A stretch of 37,600 nucleotides of DNA, taken from the NCBI GenBank assembly GCA_009927055.1, contig RFNS01000134.1, positions 1-37,600 of the forward strand. The letters are read 5' to 3'. A program made the position numbers and the translations under genes. Positions within the stretch are counted from its first letter, which is position 1. Each line of letters starts with the position of its first letter. Positions 11,866 through 21,254 of the stretch are shown here, piece after piece. This DNA is from Alphaproteobacteria bacterium. GTDB taxonomy: Bacteria > Pseudomonadota > Alphaproteobacteria > UBA9219 > RFNS01. The notes under the pieces are model-generated. The model saw only the letters and a program-made list of their open reading frames with translations, was not told the origin of the DNA and ran no database searches.

Positions 11866-12861
11866 TTAAGCCGTTTTCCGCGTCTTCCACAGGCTGTAGA
11901 TAATACCGCTGGCCAGAATCGATACGGTAATGCCCAGCGAGAGCATGGGGGGAAATTTTTCCATGCCCATCAGGTCGGTGATAAAGATTTTGCTGCCGAT
12001 GAATATCAGCACCACCGACAGCGCATATTTCAGGTAGGCAAACCGGTCGATCATGGCGGACAGCGCAAAATAAAGTGACCGGAGGCCCAGAATAGCAAAA
12101 ATATTGCTGGTAAAGACGATATAGGGATCGAGTGTGATGGCAAAAATGGCCGGCACGCTATCGACCGCAAAAATAACATCGGCAAACTCAATTAACACCA
12201 GCGCCATAAACACGGGCGTAATGTGCGTCACAATTTTGCCGGTTTTTTTGTGCGGCAGCTTCACAAAAAACTTTTCGCCATGCAGGTCTTTGGTCACGTT
12301 AAAACGCTTTTCCATAAAGCGCAGCAGCGGATTGTTATCGATGCTGGTTTCTTTGTCAGCCATCATCAGCATTTTCACGCCGGTAATGACCAAAAACGCC
12401 GCAAACACATACATGATCCATTCAAACTTGTGCACCAGCGTGGCGCCCGCCCCAATCATGATGCCGCGCAGAATGATGACGCCCAAAATGCCCCACAGCA
12501 GCACGCGGTGCTGATATTTCCGCGGAATGTGGAAGTAAGATAAAATCATGGCGATGACAAAAATGTTATCCATGGCCAGCGTATATTCGACAACGTAACC
12601 GGTGATATATTCCAGCACCTTGGTTTTGGCGATGGTATCGCCGTACAACTCAACACTCTGAAACCAGATGAAGAACGCAAAGGAAAAACCCAGCGCAGCA
12701 TAAAAACCCGACATGATCAGGCTTTCTTTCACGCCAATCTCGCGGTGTTTTTTATGAAGGATGCCGAGATCCAAAATCATCAGCGTCACAACAATGGCAA
12801 GAAAAACAAGCCACATCCACATGGGTTTGGTCAGCCATTCGGTCATCAGAAATTCGGGCAT
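11866..12861 (-). CDS. TerC family integral membrane protein (Alx type)
   Basis: A 331-residue polytopic inner membrane protein with about eight to nine hydrophobic helices. TerC signatures are visible: acidic residues in membrane segments at VEYTLAMDNIFVIAMI and ALVLIEFADVIFAVDSVPAIFAIT, and NIFAILGLRSLYFAL. Family members (TerC, Alx/MeeY) are linked to tellurite resistance and to manganese export; the acidic motifs are candidate metal ligands. I looked upstream for a yybP-ykoY manganese riboswitch and found no room for one: the polysaccharide epimerase gene ends only 54 bases before. A GAGGA Shine-Dalgarno sequence precedes the ATG at a short distance. It may be read from the ugd promoter. 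Confidence 0.92.
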   Translation of the reverse strand: MPEFLMTEWLTKPMWMWLVFLAIVVTLMILDLGILHKKHREIGVKESLIMSGFYAALGFSFAFFIWFQSVELYGDTIAKTKVLEYITGYVVEYTLAMDNIFVIAMILSYFHIPRKYQHRVLLWGILGVIILRGIMIGAGATLVHKFEWIMYVFAAFLVITGVKMLMMADKETSIDNNPLLRFMEKRFNVTKDLHGEKFFVKLPHKKTGKIVTHITPVFMALVLIEFADVIFAVDSVPAIFAITLDPYIVFTSNIFAILGLRSLYFALSAMIDRFAYLKYALSVVLIFIGSKIFITDLMGMEKFPPMLSLGITVSILASGIIYSLWKTRKTA

Positions 12862-12915
12862 GGGTCCTCAGGGGTTATAGAATCTGTTTAGATGATTGCG
12901 CAGAAAAACGCCAGT

Positions 12916-13878
12916 TCAGGCATGGTACGCCTTAAACCATGCCACAAAACGGGCAATGCCCGCGCGCAGGTTTGTTTTTGGCGCAAAGCCCAGGTCTTTT
13001 TCGCTGTCTGTAATATCGGCAAAGGTGGCGGGAACATCGCCCGCCTGCATGGGCAGCAGTTCGCGCTTCGCTTCAACGCCCAGCGCTTCCTCCAGCATCG
13101 CAATAAAATCGAGCAGGTTTTCGGGGTGATTGTTCCCAAGGTTATAAACTTTGTGGCCGGTGGTTTGTCTGTCGTGCGCGGCGAGGATGCCCGCCACAAT
13201 ATCATCGATATACGTAAAATCGCGCGCCATGTGGCCGTGGTTGAACACCTTGATGGGTTCGCCATGCATCATGGCTGCGGCAAAAAGATAGGCCGCCATA
13301 TCGGGCCGGCCCCACGGGCCATAAACCGTAAAAAACCGCAAACCCGTAAGAGGCAGTTTGAACAAATGCGCATAGGTTTCGGCCATCAGCTCATCAGCGC
13401 GTTTGCTGGCCGCATATAGCGAGACGGGATGATCGACCGCATCGTGCACGCTAAATGGGGTTTTGGTATTGCTGCCATAAACGCTGGATGAGCTGGCATA
13501 AACAAAACGTGGCGGGGTTGGCATGTGCCGCGCCGCCTCCAGTAACGTCAGCGTGCCGGTGATGTTGCTGGTAATATAGGCATAAGGATTGATGAGAGAA
13601 TAACGCACGCCCGCCTGCGCGGCCAGGTGAATGATGCCCGAAATATTTTGACCATGCTGGGCAAACATGCTTTGAATGGCCTGAACATCGGCCACATCGG
13701 CCTTGATCAACGAAAAGTTTTTGTGTGGCGTCAGTTGATCAAGCCGCGCGTGCTTCAGGCGCACATCATAATAATCGTTCAGGTTATCAAGGCCCATCAC
13801 CGTGTCGCCCCGCGCCAGCAGGGCGGTGGCCACATGAAAACCGATGAACCCTGCGGCTCCGGTCACCAGAATGGCCAT
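12916..13878 (-). CDS. NAD-dependent sugar-nucleotide 4-epimerase (UDP-glucuronate type)
   Basis: A 320-residue extended short-chain dehydrogenase. From the ATG at 13878 it starts MAILVTGAAGFIGFHVA, the Rossmann GxxGxxG motif; the catalytic Tyr/Lys pair is in SLYAASKRADE (about Tyr155, Lys159). LDNLNDYYDVRLKHARL and AQAGVRYSLINPYAY are typical of UDP-glucuronate/UDP-N-acetylglucosaminuronate 4-epimerases (LspL/CapI/TviC group). The start has GGAG six bases upstream, and the ATG overlaps the ugd-like stop as TAATG, so the two genes are translationally coupled. Together they would oxidise and epimerise a nucleotide sugar for capsule, O-antigen or exopolysaccharide. The track start at 13890 is an upstream TTG. 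Confidence 0.9.
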   Translation of the reverse strand: MAILVTGAAGFIGFHVATALLARGDTVMGLDNLNDYYDVRLKHARLDQLTPHKNFSLIKADVADVQAIQSMFAQHGQNISGIIHLAAQAGVRYSLINPYAYITSNITGTLTLLEAARHMPTPPRFVYASSSSVYGSNTKTPFSVHDAVDHPVSLYAASKRADELMAETYAHLFKLPLTGLRFFTVYGPWGRPDMAAYLFAAAMMHGEPIKVFNHGHMARDFTYIDDIVAGILAAHDRQTTGHKVYNLGNNHPENLLDFIAMLEEALGVEAKRELLPMQAGDVPATFADITDSEKDLGFAPKTNLRAGIARFVAWFKAYHA

Positions 13879-15170
13879 TACAGGCTCCAATAAGTCAGAT
13901 GAGCGGGAAGATCAGCCGGCGTGAAGATTGATTTGATATCAGCCACAAGCCCTTGGGGGGCCAGGGTCTGCAACCATGTCGTTTTGGTATCTAAAAATTC
14001 TTTGTGGGGGACGGCAAACACAAGGGCCGAAAGATTTTTCAACGCCTCGGCCGGGGCCAGTGTCAGGCCATATTCGTGCCTGGCTTGCACGGGGTCGGCG
14101 TGCGGATCGTGGATCAGCACCTCGGCGCCAAACTGCTTCAGCTCGGCCGCAATTTCGGGCACGCGGCTGTTGCGAATATCGCGCACATTTTCCTTGAACG
14201 ACAGGCCAAGAATGCCGATTTTTGCGGGCATGGCCGCCCCACCCGACACCAGAAGCTTCATCATTTTCTGGGCGATAAAATGCGGCATGCCATCGTTAAT
14301 GCGGCGGCCCGACAAAATCACCTGCGGGATATATCCCAAACTCTCCGCCCGCATGGTCAGGTAATAAGGATCAACCCCAATGCAGTGCCCGCCCACAAGG
14401 CCCGGTGTGAAGGGCAGAAAATTCCACTTGGTGCCCGCGGCCGCCAGCACATCGGCGGTGCGCATGTTCAGACGATCGCAAATCAAGGCCAGTTCGTTCA
14501 TCAGCGCAATGTTGATATCGCGCTGGGTGTTTTCCATCACCTTCGCGGCCTCAGCCACCTTGATGGTGCTGGCCAGGTGCAGCCCCGCCGTGATAATGCC
14601 GCCATACACCGTCTTCAGGCGCTGCAGGGTTGCTTCATCCTGGGCCGAGATGATTTTGGTAATCGTCGTCAGCTGGTGTTTTTGGTCGCCGGGGTTAATG
14701 CGTTCGGGCGAGTAGCCCAGCTTAAAATCGACCCCCTGCCGCAGGCCAGAAGCCGCCGCCAGGGCGGGCCCGCAAATTTCTTCTGTCAGGCCGGGCCACA
14801 CGGTCGATTCATACACCACCACGGGCGGCACAGCGTGCGTGCTTTCGCGCATCGCTTCGCCCACCATGGCGCTGGCGCCCAGAATGGGTGAAAGTTCGGG
14901 CCGCTTGGCCTCATCAATGGGGGTGGGCACGGTGACGATGTAAAAAGTTCGGTCTTTCAGCTGATGAACATCGTGCGTGAAGGTGCAGCGCGAGGATGTG
15001 AGTTGATCTTCGGCCACTTCGCCCGACCAGTCGTGTCCGCGGCCCAGCGCCTCGATGCGCGATTGGTCGATGTCAAAACCCACGACACCATCAAATTTTT
15101 TGGCCAGTGCCAAGGCAAGCGGCAAGCCCACATAACCCAAGCCAATGACGGCGATTTTTTCTTGTTTCAT
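13878..15170 (-). CDS. tviB: Nucleotide sugar 6-dehydrogenase (TviB/WbpO-like)
   Basis: A 430-residue UDP-sugar dehydrogenase that oxidises C6 of a UDP-hexose to a uronic acid with two NAD+. The N-terminal Rossmann motif is IAVIGLGYVGLPLA, the central domain has YSPERINPGD, and the catalytic Cys is Cys263 in PGLVGGHCIGVDPYY; the C-terminal domain has LGLSFKENVRDIRNSR. The GGHCIGVDPYYL pattern and the PERINPGD motif favour the UDP-GlcNAc(A)/GalNAcA group (TviB, WbpO, CapL) over plain UDP-glucose dehydrogenase, but substrate is inferred. It is first in an operon with the epimerase. It lacks a Shine-Dalgarno sequence and has a promoter whose -10 ends seven bases before ATG. Confidence 0.92.
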   Translation of the reverse strand: MKQEKIAVIGLGYVGLPLALALAKKFDGVVGFDIDQSRIEALGRGHDWSGEVAEDQLTSSRCTFTHDVHQLKDRTFYIVTVPTPIDEAKRPELSPILGASAMVGEAMRESTHAVPPVVVYESTVWPGLTEEICGPALAAASGLRQGVDFKLGYSPERINPGDQKHQLTTITKIISAQDEATLQRLKTVYGGIITAGLHLASTIKVAEAAKVMENTQRDINIALMNELALICDRLNMRTADVLAAAGTKWNFLPFTPGLVGGHCIGVDPYYLTMRAESLGYIPQVILSGRRINDGMPHFIAQKMMKLLVSGGAAMPAKIGILGLSFKENVRDIRNSRVPEIAAELKQFGAEVLIHDPHADPVQARHEYGLTLAPAEALKNLSALVFAVPHKEFLDTKTTWLQTLAPQGLVADIKSIFTPADLPAHLTYWSL

Positions 15171-15177
15171 TCAGATG

Positions 15178-15206
15178 TTAATAGAAGAATAGTTCTGGTT
15201 TGTCAC
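15178..15206 (-). promoter_or_regulatory. Sigma70-type promoter of the nucleotide-sugar operon
   Basis: On the minus strand GTGACA (15201-15206), a 17-base spacer and TATTAA (15178-15183) lie seven bases before the ATG at 15170. The spacing is ideal and predicts transcription starting at or within a base or two of the start codon, giving a leaderless mRNA. Confidence 0.55.
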
Positions 15207-15213
15207 TCATTTT

Positions 15214-15242
15214 TTAACATTGAGTTCATTTCGATATATAAT
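15214..15242 (+). promoter_or_regulatory. Near-consensus sigma70 promoter of the 88-aa ORF
   Basis: TTAACA (15214-15219, five of six), a 17-base spacer and TATAAT (15237-15242, perfect). The expected start site near 15249 leaves a leader of about three bases before the ATG at 15252. This is the best promoter match in the window and is arranged back-to-back with the ugd-like promoter. Confidence 0.65.
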
Positions 15243-15251
15243 AATGGTCGC

Positions 15252-15518
15252 ATGGCTGATCATGATCGTACAAGTTTCGTTCCTACTGGTGTTTCTTGTA
15301 ATATTTCCGGTTTTGACGACGCCGTGGGTGCGCTTCGTAAGAATGGCGGCACTGTCACGCTTGGTCATAAAACTTACAATATCCCGCAAGGATTTCAGTC
15401 ACTTCCACAGGAAGTTTTAGAAGCTTTCAAGGGATTGAAAGATGGAGACGAAGCAACATTCAAATCGCATGAAAAAAAATTTATCCTTCGAAAAGGTCCT
15501 GACTGTTTGATAAGTTAA
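15252..15518 (+). CDS. Small hypothetical protein (88 aa)
   Basis: I do not recognise this protein. The track shows a longer ORF from 14964, but its first half is antisense to the dehydrogenase gene; the ATG at 15252 gives an 88-residue protein beginning MADHDRTSFVPTGVS. It is mixed alpha/beta in appearance, lacks signal peptide and membrane segments, and contains a Gly-rich turn (RKNGGTVTLGHKTYNIP) followed by a charged helix (LPQEVLEAFKGLKDGDEATFKSHEKK) and two Cys. It is AT-richer than its neighbours. A near-perfect promoter directly upstream and no Shine-Dalgarno sequence suggest a strongly expressed near-leaderless mRNA. It is followed by ettA, 36 bases on, with its own promoter. Confidence 0.6.
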   Translation: MADHDRTSFVPTGVSCNISGFDDAVGALRKNGGTVTLGHKTYNIPQGFQSLPQEVLEAFKGLKDGDEATFKSHEKKFILRKGPDCLIS

Positions 15519-15519
15519 C

Positions 15520-15548
15520 TTTACACAGCCGCATTTCGTTTATATGAC
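15520..15548 (+). promoter_or_regulatory. Putative promoter of ettA (leaderless)
   Basis: TTTACA (15520-15525), a 17-base spacer and TATGAC (15543-15548) end six bases before the ettA ATG at 15555; the expected start site falls on the start codon. No Shine-Dalgarno sequence is present between the boxes and the ATG. Confidence 0.45.
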
Positions 15549-15554
15549 ATAACC

Positions 15555-17234
<1,680 letters not shown>

Positions 17235-17279
17235 ACAGCTAAAAAGTGCTTTGATAAAACAGATGTAAGGAGATAAGCC

Positions 17280-17609
17280 ATGGCAGATGTATTGCTAAAG
17301 CCAGTCATTACAAGCATTACTCAAGGGCGAGAACATCTTTTTGTAACACTTTTTTTTCAAAATAAGCCTCAAGGCAATTATCAGAAATTCGTGCAACTTT
17401 TTCGCTCTCTTGTTGGTCGACTTGGGCCCGGGCGTGCGCAATTCGTGAAATGTTCCCCCTCGGCGATAGAGTTGCTGGACTTTGTGGGAAAGGCCGTCAC
17501 TGTCAGAAAATTTCCAAGGGACACAGAGCAATTTGAAAAGGGTGAAATTATTTTAGGAAAAGCAATGTCGCCAATACAATATACAGCAGTAGTGCGTCCT
17601 ATAAGTTAA
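17280..17609 (+). CDS. Small hypothetical protein (109 aa)
   Basis: I do not recognise this protein. It begins MADVLLKPVITSITQGREHLFVTLFFQNKP and has no membrane segment or signal peptide; the pattern of alternating hydrophobics suggests a compact beta-rich domain followed by a short helix (AIELLDFVGKAVTV). The start is well supported by an AAGGAG Shine-Dalgarno sequence about seven bases before ATG, unlike its upstream neighbours. It follows the ettA stop by 45 bases on the same strand, so it may share the ettA transcript, and is convergent with holA. It is AT-richer than the flanking housekeeping genes, suggesting a recent or lineage-specific gene. Confidence 0.6.
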   Translation: MADVLLKPVITSITQGREHLFVTLFFQNKPQGNYQKFVQLFRSLVGRLGPGRAQFVKCSPSAIELLDFVGKAVTVRKFPRDTEQFEKGEIILGKAMSPIQYTAVVRPIS

Positions 17610-17690
17610 GCCTGACCATCCCACATTTCGTTGTTGGTGCGTCGTCGCTTTGGGGTTCGCGGCTGCCGGCGGGCACCATTTGCCGGCGGT

Positions 17691-18701
17691 CTAGGCTGCC
17701 ACCGCGCGGATCACCTGAAACAGCGCGCCGTAAATTAATTCTTGCTGGCCGCTTTTGGCCTGCACTTCCATATCTTGCAAACGGATCAGCAGATGGGTCA
17801 GCACAGGGGCCGACCACAAAGCCAGTTGCTGCAAAAATGGTTTTTCCTCTTTCCAGAAAACGGGGGGGCTGAGTTTTTTCATGGCCACCTCGGCGCTTTG
17901 GCCTGTGTGCATGTGGTTCTGCGCATCCAAAAGGCGCCAGGCATGGCGCTGCAGCGCGCGCAGCACGGTGACCACCGCCACATCATCGGCGGTCATTTTA
18001 TCGGCCAAATAACCCAATTGCGCCGCCTGACGCAAATAAAAAGCGCGCACATAATCATCCACATCCAGTGCGTGCGCATCGCCCAGCGCTTCCAGCACGG
18101 CCGTATCATCCAGTTTTTTGGCGCCGGCATAAAGCGCCAGTTTTTCAAGCTCGGCCTTCATGCCCTGCTGATCGGACGGCAAAAGCTGATCAAGCAAACC
18201 TACCAGCCGCGCATCAATGGCCAATAAGGATTCTGCCGCCATATCACGAATAAGCTGCAGGCGCTGCGCCCCTTCGGCGGTATAGCAGGCAATGGCGGCG
18301 GCGGCATCGTGCTGTTCAACCACGCTGCGAAGTTTACTGCGCTTATCCAGCTCGCCCGCCAGCAAAATAAGGCGTGTATCGTTATGGGGGATTTTTCCCA
18401 GAACATCGGCCAGGGCCAGCGCCACCGCGTCGGTCGCCTCGCGCACCAGCACCAGGCGCTGACCCCCCATCATCGACAGGGCGGCCATGTCATCCATCAA
18501 ACGCGCGGGGTCATCTTTAATCGCCTCGCTGGTGAGCAGCGATACCTGAAACGCGTCGCCCAGATCGGGCACGGTGGCGCGCGCCAGATGAAGTCCGCGC
18601 AGGTGCACCTGCCCGGCATCGGGGCCATAAAACAAAAAAACACGGCAGGTGGCGGGCGGATTTTTTAAGAAACTGGCCGCCTGCGCGGGCTTGATGATCA
18701 T
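17691..18701 (-). CDS. holA: DNA polymerase III subunit delta
   Basis: HolA opens the beta sliding clamp as part of the clamp loader. The 336-residue length is typical. The N-terminal AAA+-like region includes FLFYGPDAGQVHLRG, the degenerate Walker-A-like segment of delta subunits, and LDDMAALSMMGGQRLVLVREA, equivalent to the beta-binding SLFASRRLVLL region; a central ALxxLLPSDQQGMKAELEKLALYAG motif matches the family. Its ATG overlaps the thrC stop as ATGA, so translation is coupled. The gene ends an operon tRNA-Gly, DUF983, surf1, thrC, holA. The usual lptE and leuS neighbours are absent. GC-rich direct copies of TGCCGGCGG lie just after its stop, without a T-run. Confidence 0.93.
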   Translation of the reverse strand: MIIKPAQAASFLKNPPATCRVFLFYGPDAGQVHLRGLHLARATVPDLGDAFQVSLLTSEAIKDDPARLMDDMAALSMMGGQRLVLVREATDAVALALADVLGKIPHNDTRLILLAGELDKRSKLRSVVEQHDAAAAIACYTAEGAQRLQLIRDMAAESLLAIDARLVGLLDQLLPSDQQGMKAELEKLALYAGAKKLDDTAVLEALGDAHALDVDDYVRAFYLRQAAQLGYLADKMTADDVAVVTVLRALQRHAWRLLDAQNHMHTGQSAEVAMKKLSPPVFWKEEKPFLQQLALWSAPVLTHLLIRLQDMEVQAKSGQQELIYGALFQVIRAVAA

Positions 18702-20077
18702 GATAAACCTTGCAGATATTGCCGCACGGCCGCGGTGTGGGCATCCAGCACCATTTCTTTTTCATCGCGCAGAAGCAGATGGCGCACCTGTTCTGACAGC
18801 GGCGGGTCGATGCCAAGGGCGCGGGCCATGGTGGCCGGAAATTTTGAATGTTCGGCGCAACCCAGCGTGATGACAGGGGTGGGCAACTCGTGCTGAAGTT
18901 GCTGGGCGGCGGCCAGCCCCACGGCCGTGTGCGGATCAACCAGATAATGATGGTCAGTATATATTTTTTGAATCATCGCCAGCGTGTCATCGTTGCTGAT
19001 GCTGGCGGCCGTAAAAAACTGGCGCAGCCAGCCCAGATGCCGTGGCGCAATCGAAAGATTTTCTGAGGTGATCAGGCTGCGCAGCGCCGCATCATCGCGG
19101 CCCAGCATCTCAAACAACAAACGCTCCAGGTTGCTGGGGCGTTGAATATCCATGCTGGGGCTGTGGCTGGCGCTGACAGCGTGCGGCGCCATCATGCCCG
19201 TGGTCAGAAAGCGCGCCACGGCATCGTTGCTGTTGGTGGCGGCCGCCAGCTTGGCAATGGGCAGGCCAATTTTATAAGCGATGAAGCCCGCAAAAATATT
19301 GCCAAAATTGCCGGTGGGCACCACAAAGCTGATGGATTTTTCAGGCCCGCCGCAACGCAGCGCGGCATAGATATAATAAACTGCCTGCGCCAGCAGCCGC
19401 GCCCAGTTGATGGAATTGATGGTCAGCCAGCGCGCGCCGTGTGGGGCGGGCTCGGCCAGCAGTTCCTTCACAATTTTTTGGGCGTCATCAAAGGTGCCGC
19501 GCACGGCAAGGGCATGAACATTGGCGGCGCCCGTTGTGGTCATCTGCCGCCGCTGAATCTCGCTGGGCCCTTTGTGTGGATATAAAATGACCGTGTGAAT
19601 GTTGGGCAGCGCCGCGCAAGCGGCAATGGCGGCCGGCCCCGTATCGCCGGAGGTGGCGCCCAGCACAATGGCGCGCTGCTGCTGCTTCTGCAAAAGAACG
19701 CTGAACACCTGCCCCAGCCACTGCAGCGCGATATCCTTGAACGCCAGCGTGGGGCCGTGAAAAAGTTCGAGCATATAGCGACCATCATCAAAAGCGCGCA
19801 GCCTCACAACCTCATTGTCTGAAAAATTTTTGTACGCGTTGGCGATGGTATAACCCAGCGTATCATCATCCAGCGCGTCGCCCACAAAAAGTTTCATCAC
19901 CCGAAAGGCCAAAAGCCTGTAGGGCAGGGTTTGCCATTCGGCCAGCACATCTTCTGAGACAGTGGGCCACACCTGCGGCACATAAAGCCCACCATCAGGC
20001 GCCAAGCCGTTCAGCGCGGCGTCGGCAAAACCAACAGCTTCTCCGCCTCGTGTGCTGATATAGCGCCTATCGGTCAC
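18698..20077 (-). CDS. thrC: Threonine synthase
   Basis: ThrC converts O-phospho-L-homoserine to threonine with PLP. The protein is 459 residues from the GTG at 20077, giving MTDRRYISTRGG, the family start; the longer track ORF reads back through surf1. The PLP lysine is Lys114 in FHGPTLAFKDIALQW, and the phosphate-binding loop is VLGATSGDTGPAA; VPTGNFGNIFAGF follows, as in bacterial long-form threonine synthases. The start lies inside surf1 (11-base overlap) and the stop overlaps holA's start by four bases. Following surf1 is a common alphaproteobacterial order, though ispH, often near, is missing. Confidence 0.96.
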   Translation of the reverse strand: MTDRRYISTRGGEAVGFADAALNGLAPDGGLYVPQVWPTVSEDVLAEWQTLPYRLLAFRVMKLFVGDALDDDTLGYTIANAYKNFSDNEVVRLRAFDDGRYMLELFHGPTLAFKDIALQWLGQVFSVLLQKQQQRAIVLGATSGDTGPAAIAACAALPNIHTVILYPHKGPSEIQRRQMTTTGAANVHALAVRGTFDDAQKIVKELLAEPAPHGARWLTINSINWARLLAQAVYYIYAALRCGGPEKSISFVVPTGNFGNIFAGFIAYKIGLPIAKLAAATNSNDAVARFLTTGMMAPHAVSASHSPSMDIQRPSNLERLLFEMLGRDDAALRSLITSENLSIAPRHLGWLRQFFTAASISNDDTLAMIQKIYTDHHYLVDPHTAVGLAAAQQLQHELPTPVITLGCAEHSKFPATMARALGIDPPLSEQVRHLLLRDEKEMVLDAHTAAVRQYLQGLS

Positions 20078-20795
20078 CGTCGCCCCCGCGCGATGATTGG
20101 CTGATGATAAAAATGGCAAAGCACGCCAACGCGCCCACAAACCAGAAAATGGCGTACATTAAATGATTGTCAGGAAGGTCAAGCCGCGTTTGGCCGCCAA
20201 GCGGCAATGCCTGTGTTTTCGCGGCCTCCAGCACAATATTGGGCCAGGCATCCAGCGTGCCCAGGCGGCGCTGCATGTGGGTGTGATCGACAAAAAACCA
20301 CACGTTTTTATCGGCATCGTTATCGGGCATGAACCATTTTTTATCATAGTACACCCGCAAAATGCCGCTGATTGTGACGGGGCCTTCGGGGTTGTGCGCA
20401 GCGCGGGTTGAGACATCTTTTTGGGCTGTGGGCACAAAGCCGCGATTGATCAGATAGATTTGTCCCGACGATGTTTGCAGCGGCGTGAGAATATAATAAC
20501 CCACAGCCCCCGCCAGCGAGCGCCCAATAAGATGAAATTCATGCGCGTGCAGAAATGTTCCGCTGACCGTGGCGTGGCGATAGTTCCATGCATTCATATC
20601 GGCGGGCGGCGACATGGGAAGGAGAACCTCGGGCGCGGCCTGCTGGTCTGATATGTGTGCGATTAAATGGTGTTTCCATGCGCGGCGTTCCAACTGCCAC
20701 GCGCCCAGGCCCAATAAAACTACCACAAAAAGGGTGGTGATAAGGGTGGGCCAGAATTGAGGCTTGACGCGAATATTGTTGATAAAAAGTGTCAT
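20067..20795 (-). CDS. surf1: SURF1 family cytochrome c oxidase assembly protein
   Basis: SURF1 proteins help insert heme a into cytochrome c oxidase subunit I. The 242-residue protein has the two-helix topology of the family: one membrane segment near residues 14-35 (PTLITTLFVVVLLGLGAWQLERRAWK) and one near the C terminus (HLMYAIFWFVGALACFAIFII), flanking a periplasmic domain. GAWQLERRAWK, NRGFVP and PDNHLMYAIFWF are SURF1 hallmarks. Its start overlaps the DUF983 stop as ATGA and its end overlaps thrC by 11 bases. Its presence implies an aa3-type oxidase elsewhere in the genome, as no cox genes lie here. Confidence 0.95.
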   Translation of the reverse strand: MTLFINNIRVKPQFWPTLITTLFVVVLLGLGAWQLERRAWKHHLIAHISDQQAAPEVLLPMSPPADMNAWNYRHATVSGTFLHAHEFHLIGRSLAGAVGYYILTPLQTSSGQIYLINRGFVPTAQKDVSTRAAHNPEGPVTISGILRVYYDKKWFMPDNDADKNVWFFVDHTHMQRRLGTLDAWPNIVLEAAKTQALPLGGQTRLDLPDNHLMYAIFWFVGALACFAIFIISQSSRGGDGDR

Positions 20796-21160
20796 GATTG
20801 CCCCAGGGTGTGACGATAAAAAGTGTCAGGTCGGTGTTGATATTGCAAGGCGATCAAGGCGGCCCGCACAGGGCGCAGTAACAGCAGTGTTGATCCGCCA
20901 AGGCTGATGGCCGCCACCCCGATCAGCACGCCGGTGGGCCATGCATAAATGAAGGCCAGCACCACCAGTAGCGGCGTGACCACAACACACAGAAGGCTGA
21001 GAATGATAAAGGCCGGCCCATCGCCCAAATCGGCCTTGCCAAGGGGCAGGTGGCAGTGCGCGCACACCGCCACAACACTGGCCAGTTTTTCAAAAATTTT
21101 TCCCTGGCCGCAGGCGGGGCAGCGGTGATGCAAAAGAGTGTGGGCGATGGATGTGGTCAT
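20792..21160 (-). CDS. DUF983 family membrane protein
   Basis: A 122-residue protein of the DUF983 family, which in Alphaproteobacteria sits beside surf1 at the end of the cytochrome oxidase cluster; its function is not established. Two CxxC pairs (Cys14/17 in CPACGQGKIF, Cys33/36 in CAHC) look like a small zinc ribbon, followed by GDGPAFIILSL and two membrane helices (about 54-76 and 80-98). The track ORF reads 13 more codons upstream, but those are the tRNA-Gly gene, so the ATG at 21160 is the start. It begins only 11 bases after the tRNA's encoded CCA, with no Shine-Dalgarno sequence in that gap. Confidence 0.92.
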   Translation of the reverse strand: MTTSIAHTLLHHRCPACGQGKIFEKLASVVAVCAHCHLPLGKADLGDGPAFIILSLLCVVVTPLLVVLAFIYAWPTGVLIGVAAISLGGSTLLLLRPVRAALIALQYQHRPDTFYRHTLGQS

Positions 21161-21171
21161 GGCAGGGTGGC

Positions 21172-21245
21172 TGGAGCGGGTGATGGGAATCGAACCCACG
21201 CTCTCAGCTTGGGAAGCTGATGTTCTACCATTGAACTACACCCGC
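21172..21245 (-). tRNA. tRNA-Gly (anticodon CCC)
   Basis: The minus strand folds into a cloverleaf: acceptor GCGGGTG/CACCCGC, D-arm GTTC/GAAC, anticodon stem TCAGC/GCTGA with loop TTCCCAA (anticodon CCC, reading GGG), T-arm GTGGG-TTCGATT-CCCAT, discriminator T and an encoded CCA. Length is 74. It lies directly upstream of the DUF983 operon on the same strand. Confidence 0.96.
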
Positions 21246-21254
21246 ACATAGGCT

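Noticed and set aside
12862-12915. Manganese (yybP-ykoY) riboswitch upstream of the TerC-family gene
   Set aside because: Only 54 bases separate it from the epimerase stop and no riboswitch-like conserved core is seen.
14004-14891. 295-aa plus-strand ORF inside the nucleotide sugar dehydrogenase
   Set aside because: Antisense to a complete gene with an intact catalytic Cys motif.
17660-17690. Terminator after holA
   Set aside because: The GC-rich segment has direct TGCCGGCGG copies and can pair partly, but there is no T-run on the minus strand, so I do not call it.
21161-21199. N-terminal extension of DUF983 (MGSIPITRSSHPA)
   Set aside because: These codons are the tRNA-Gly gene; the peptide is a typical artefact of reading through a tRNA T-arm.
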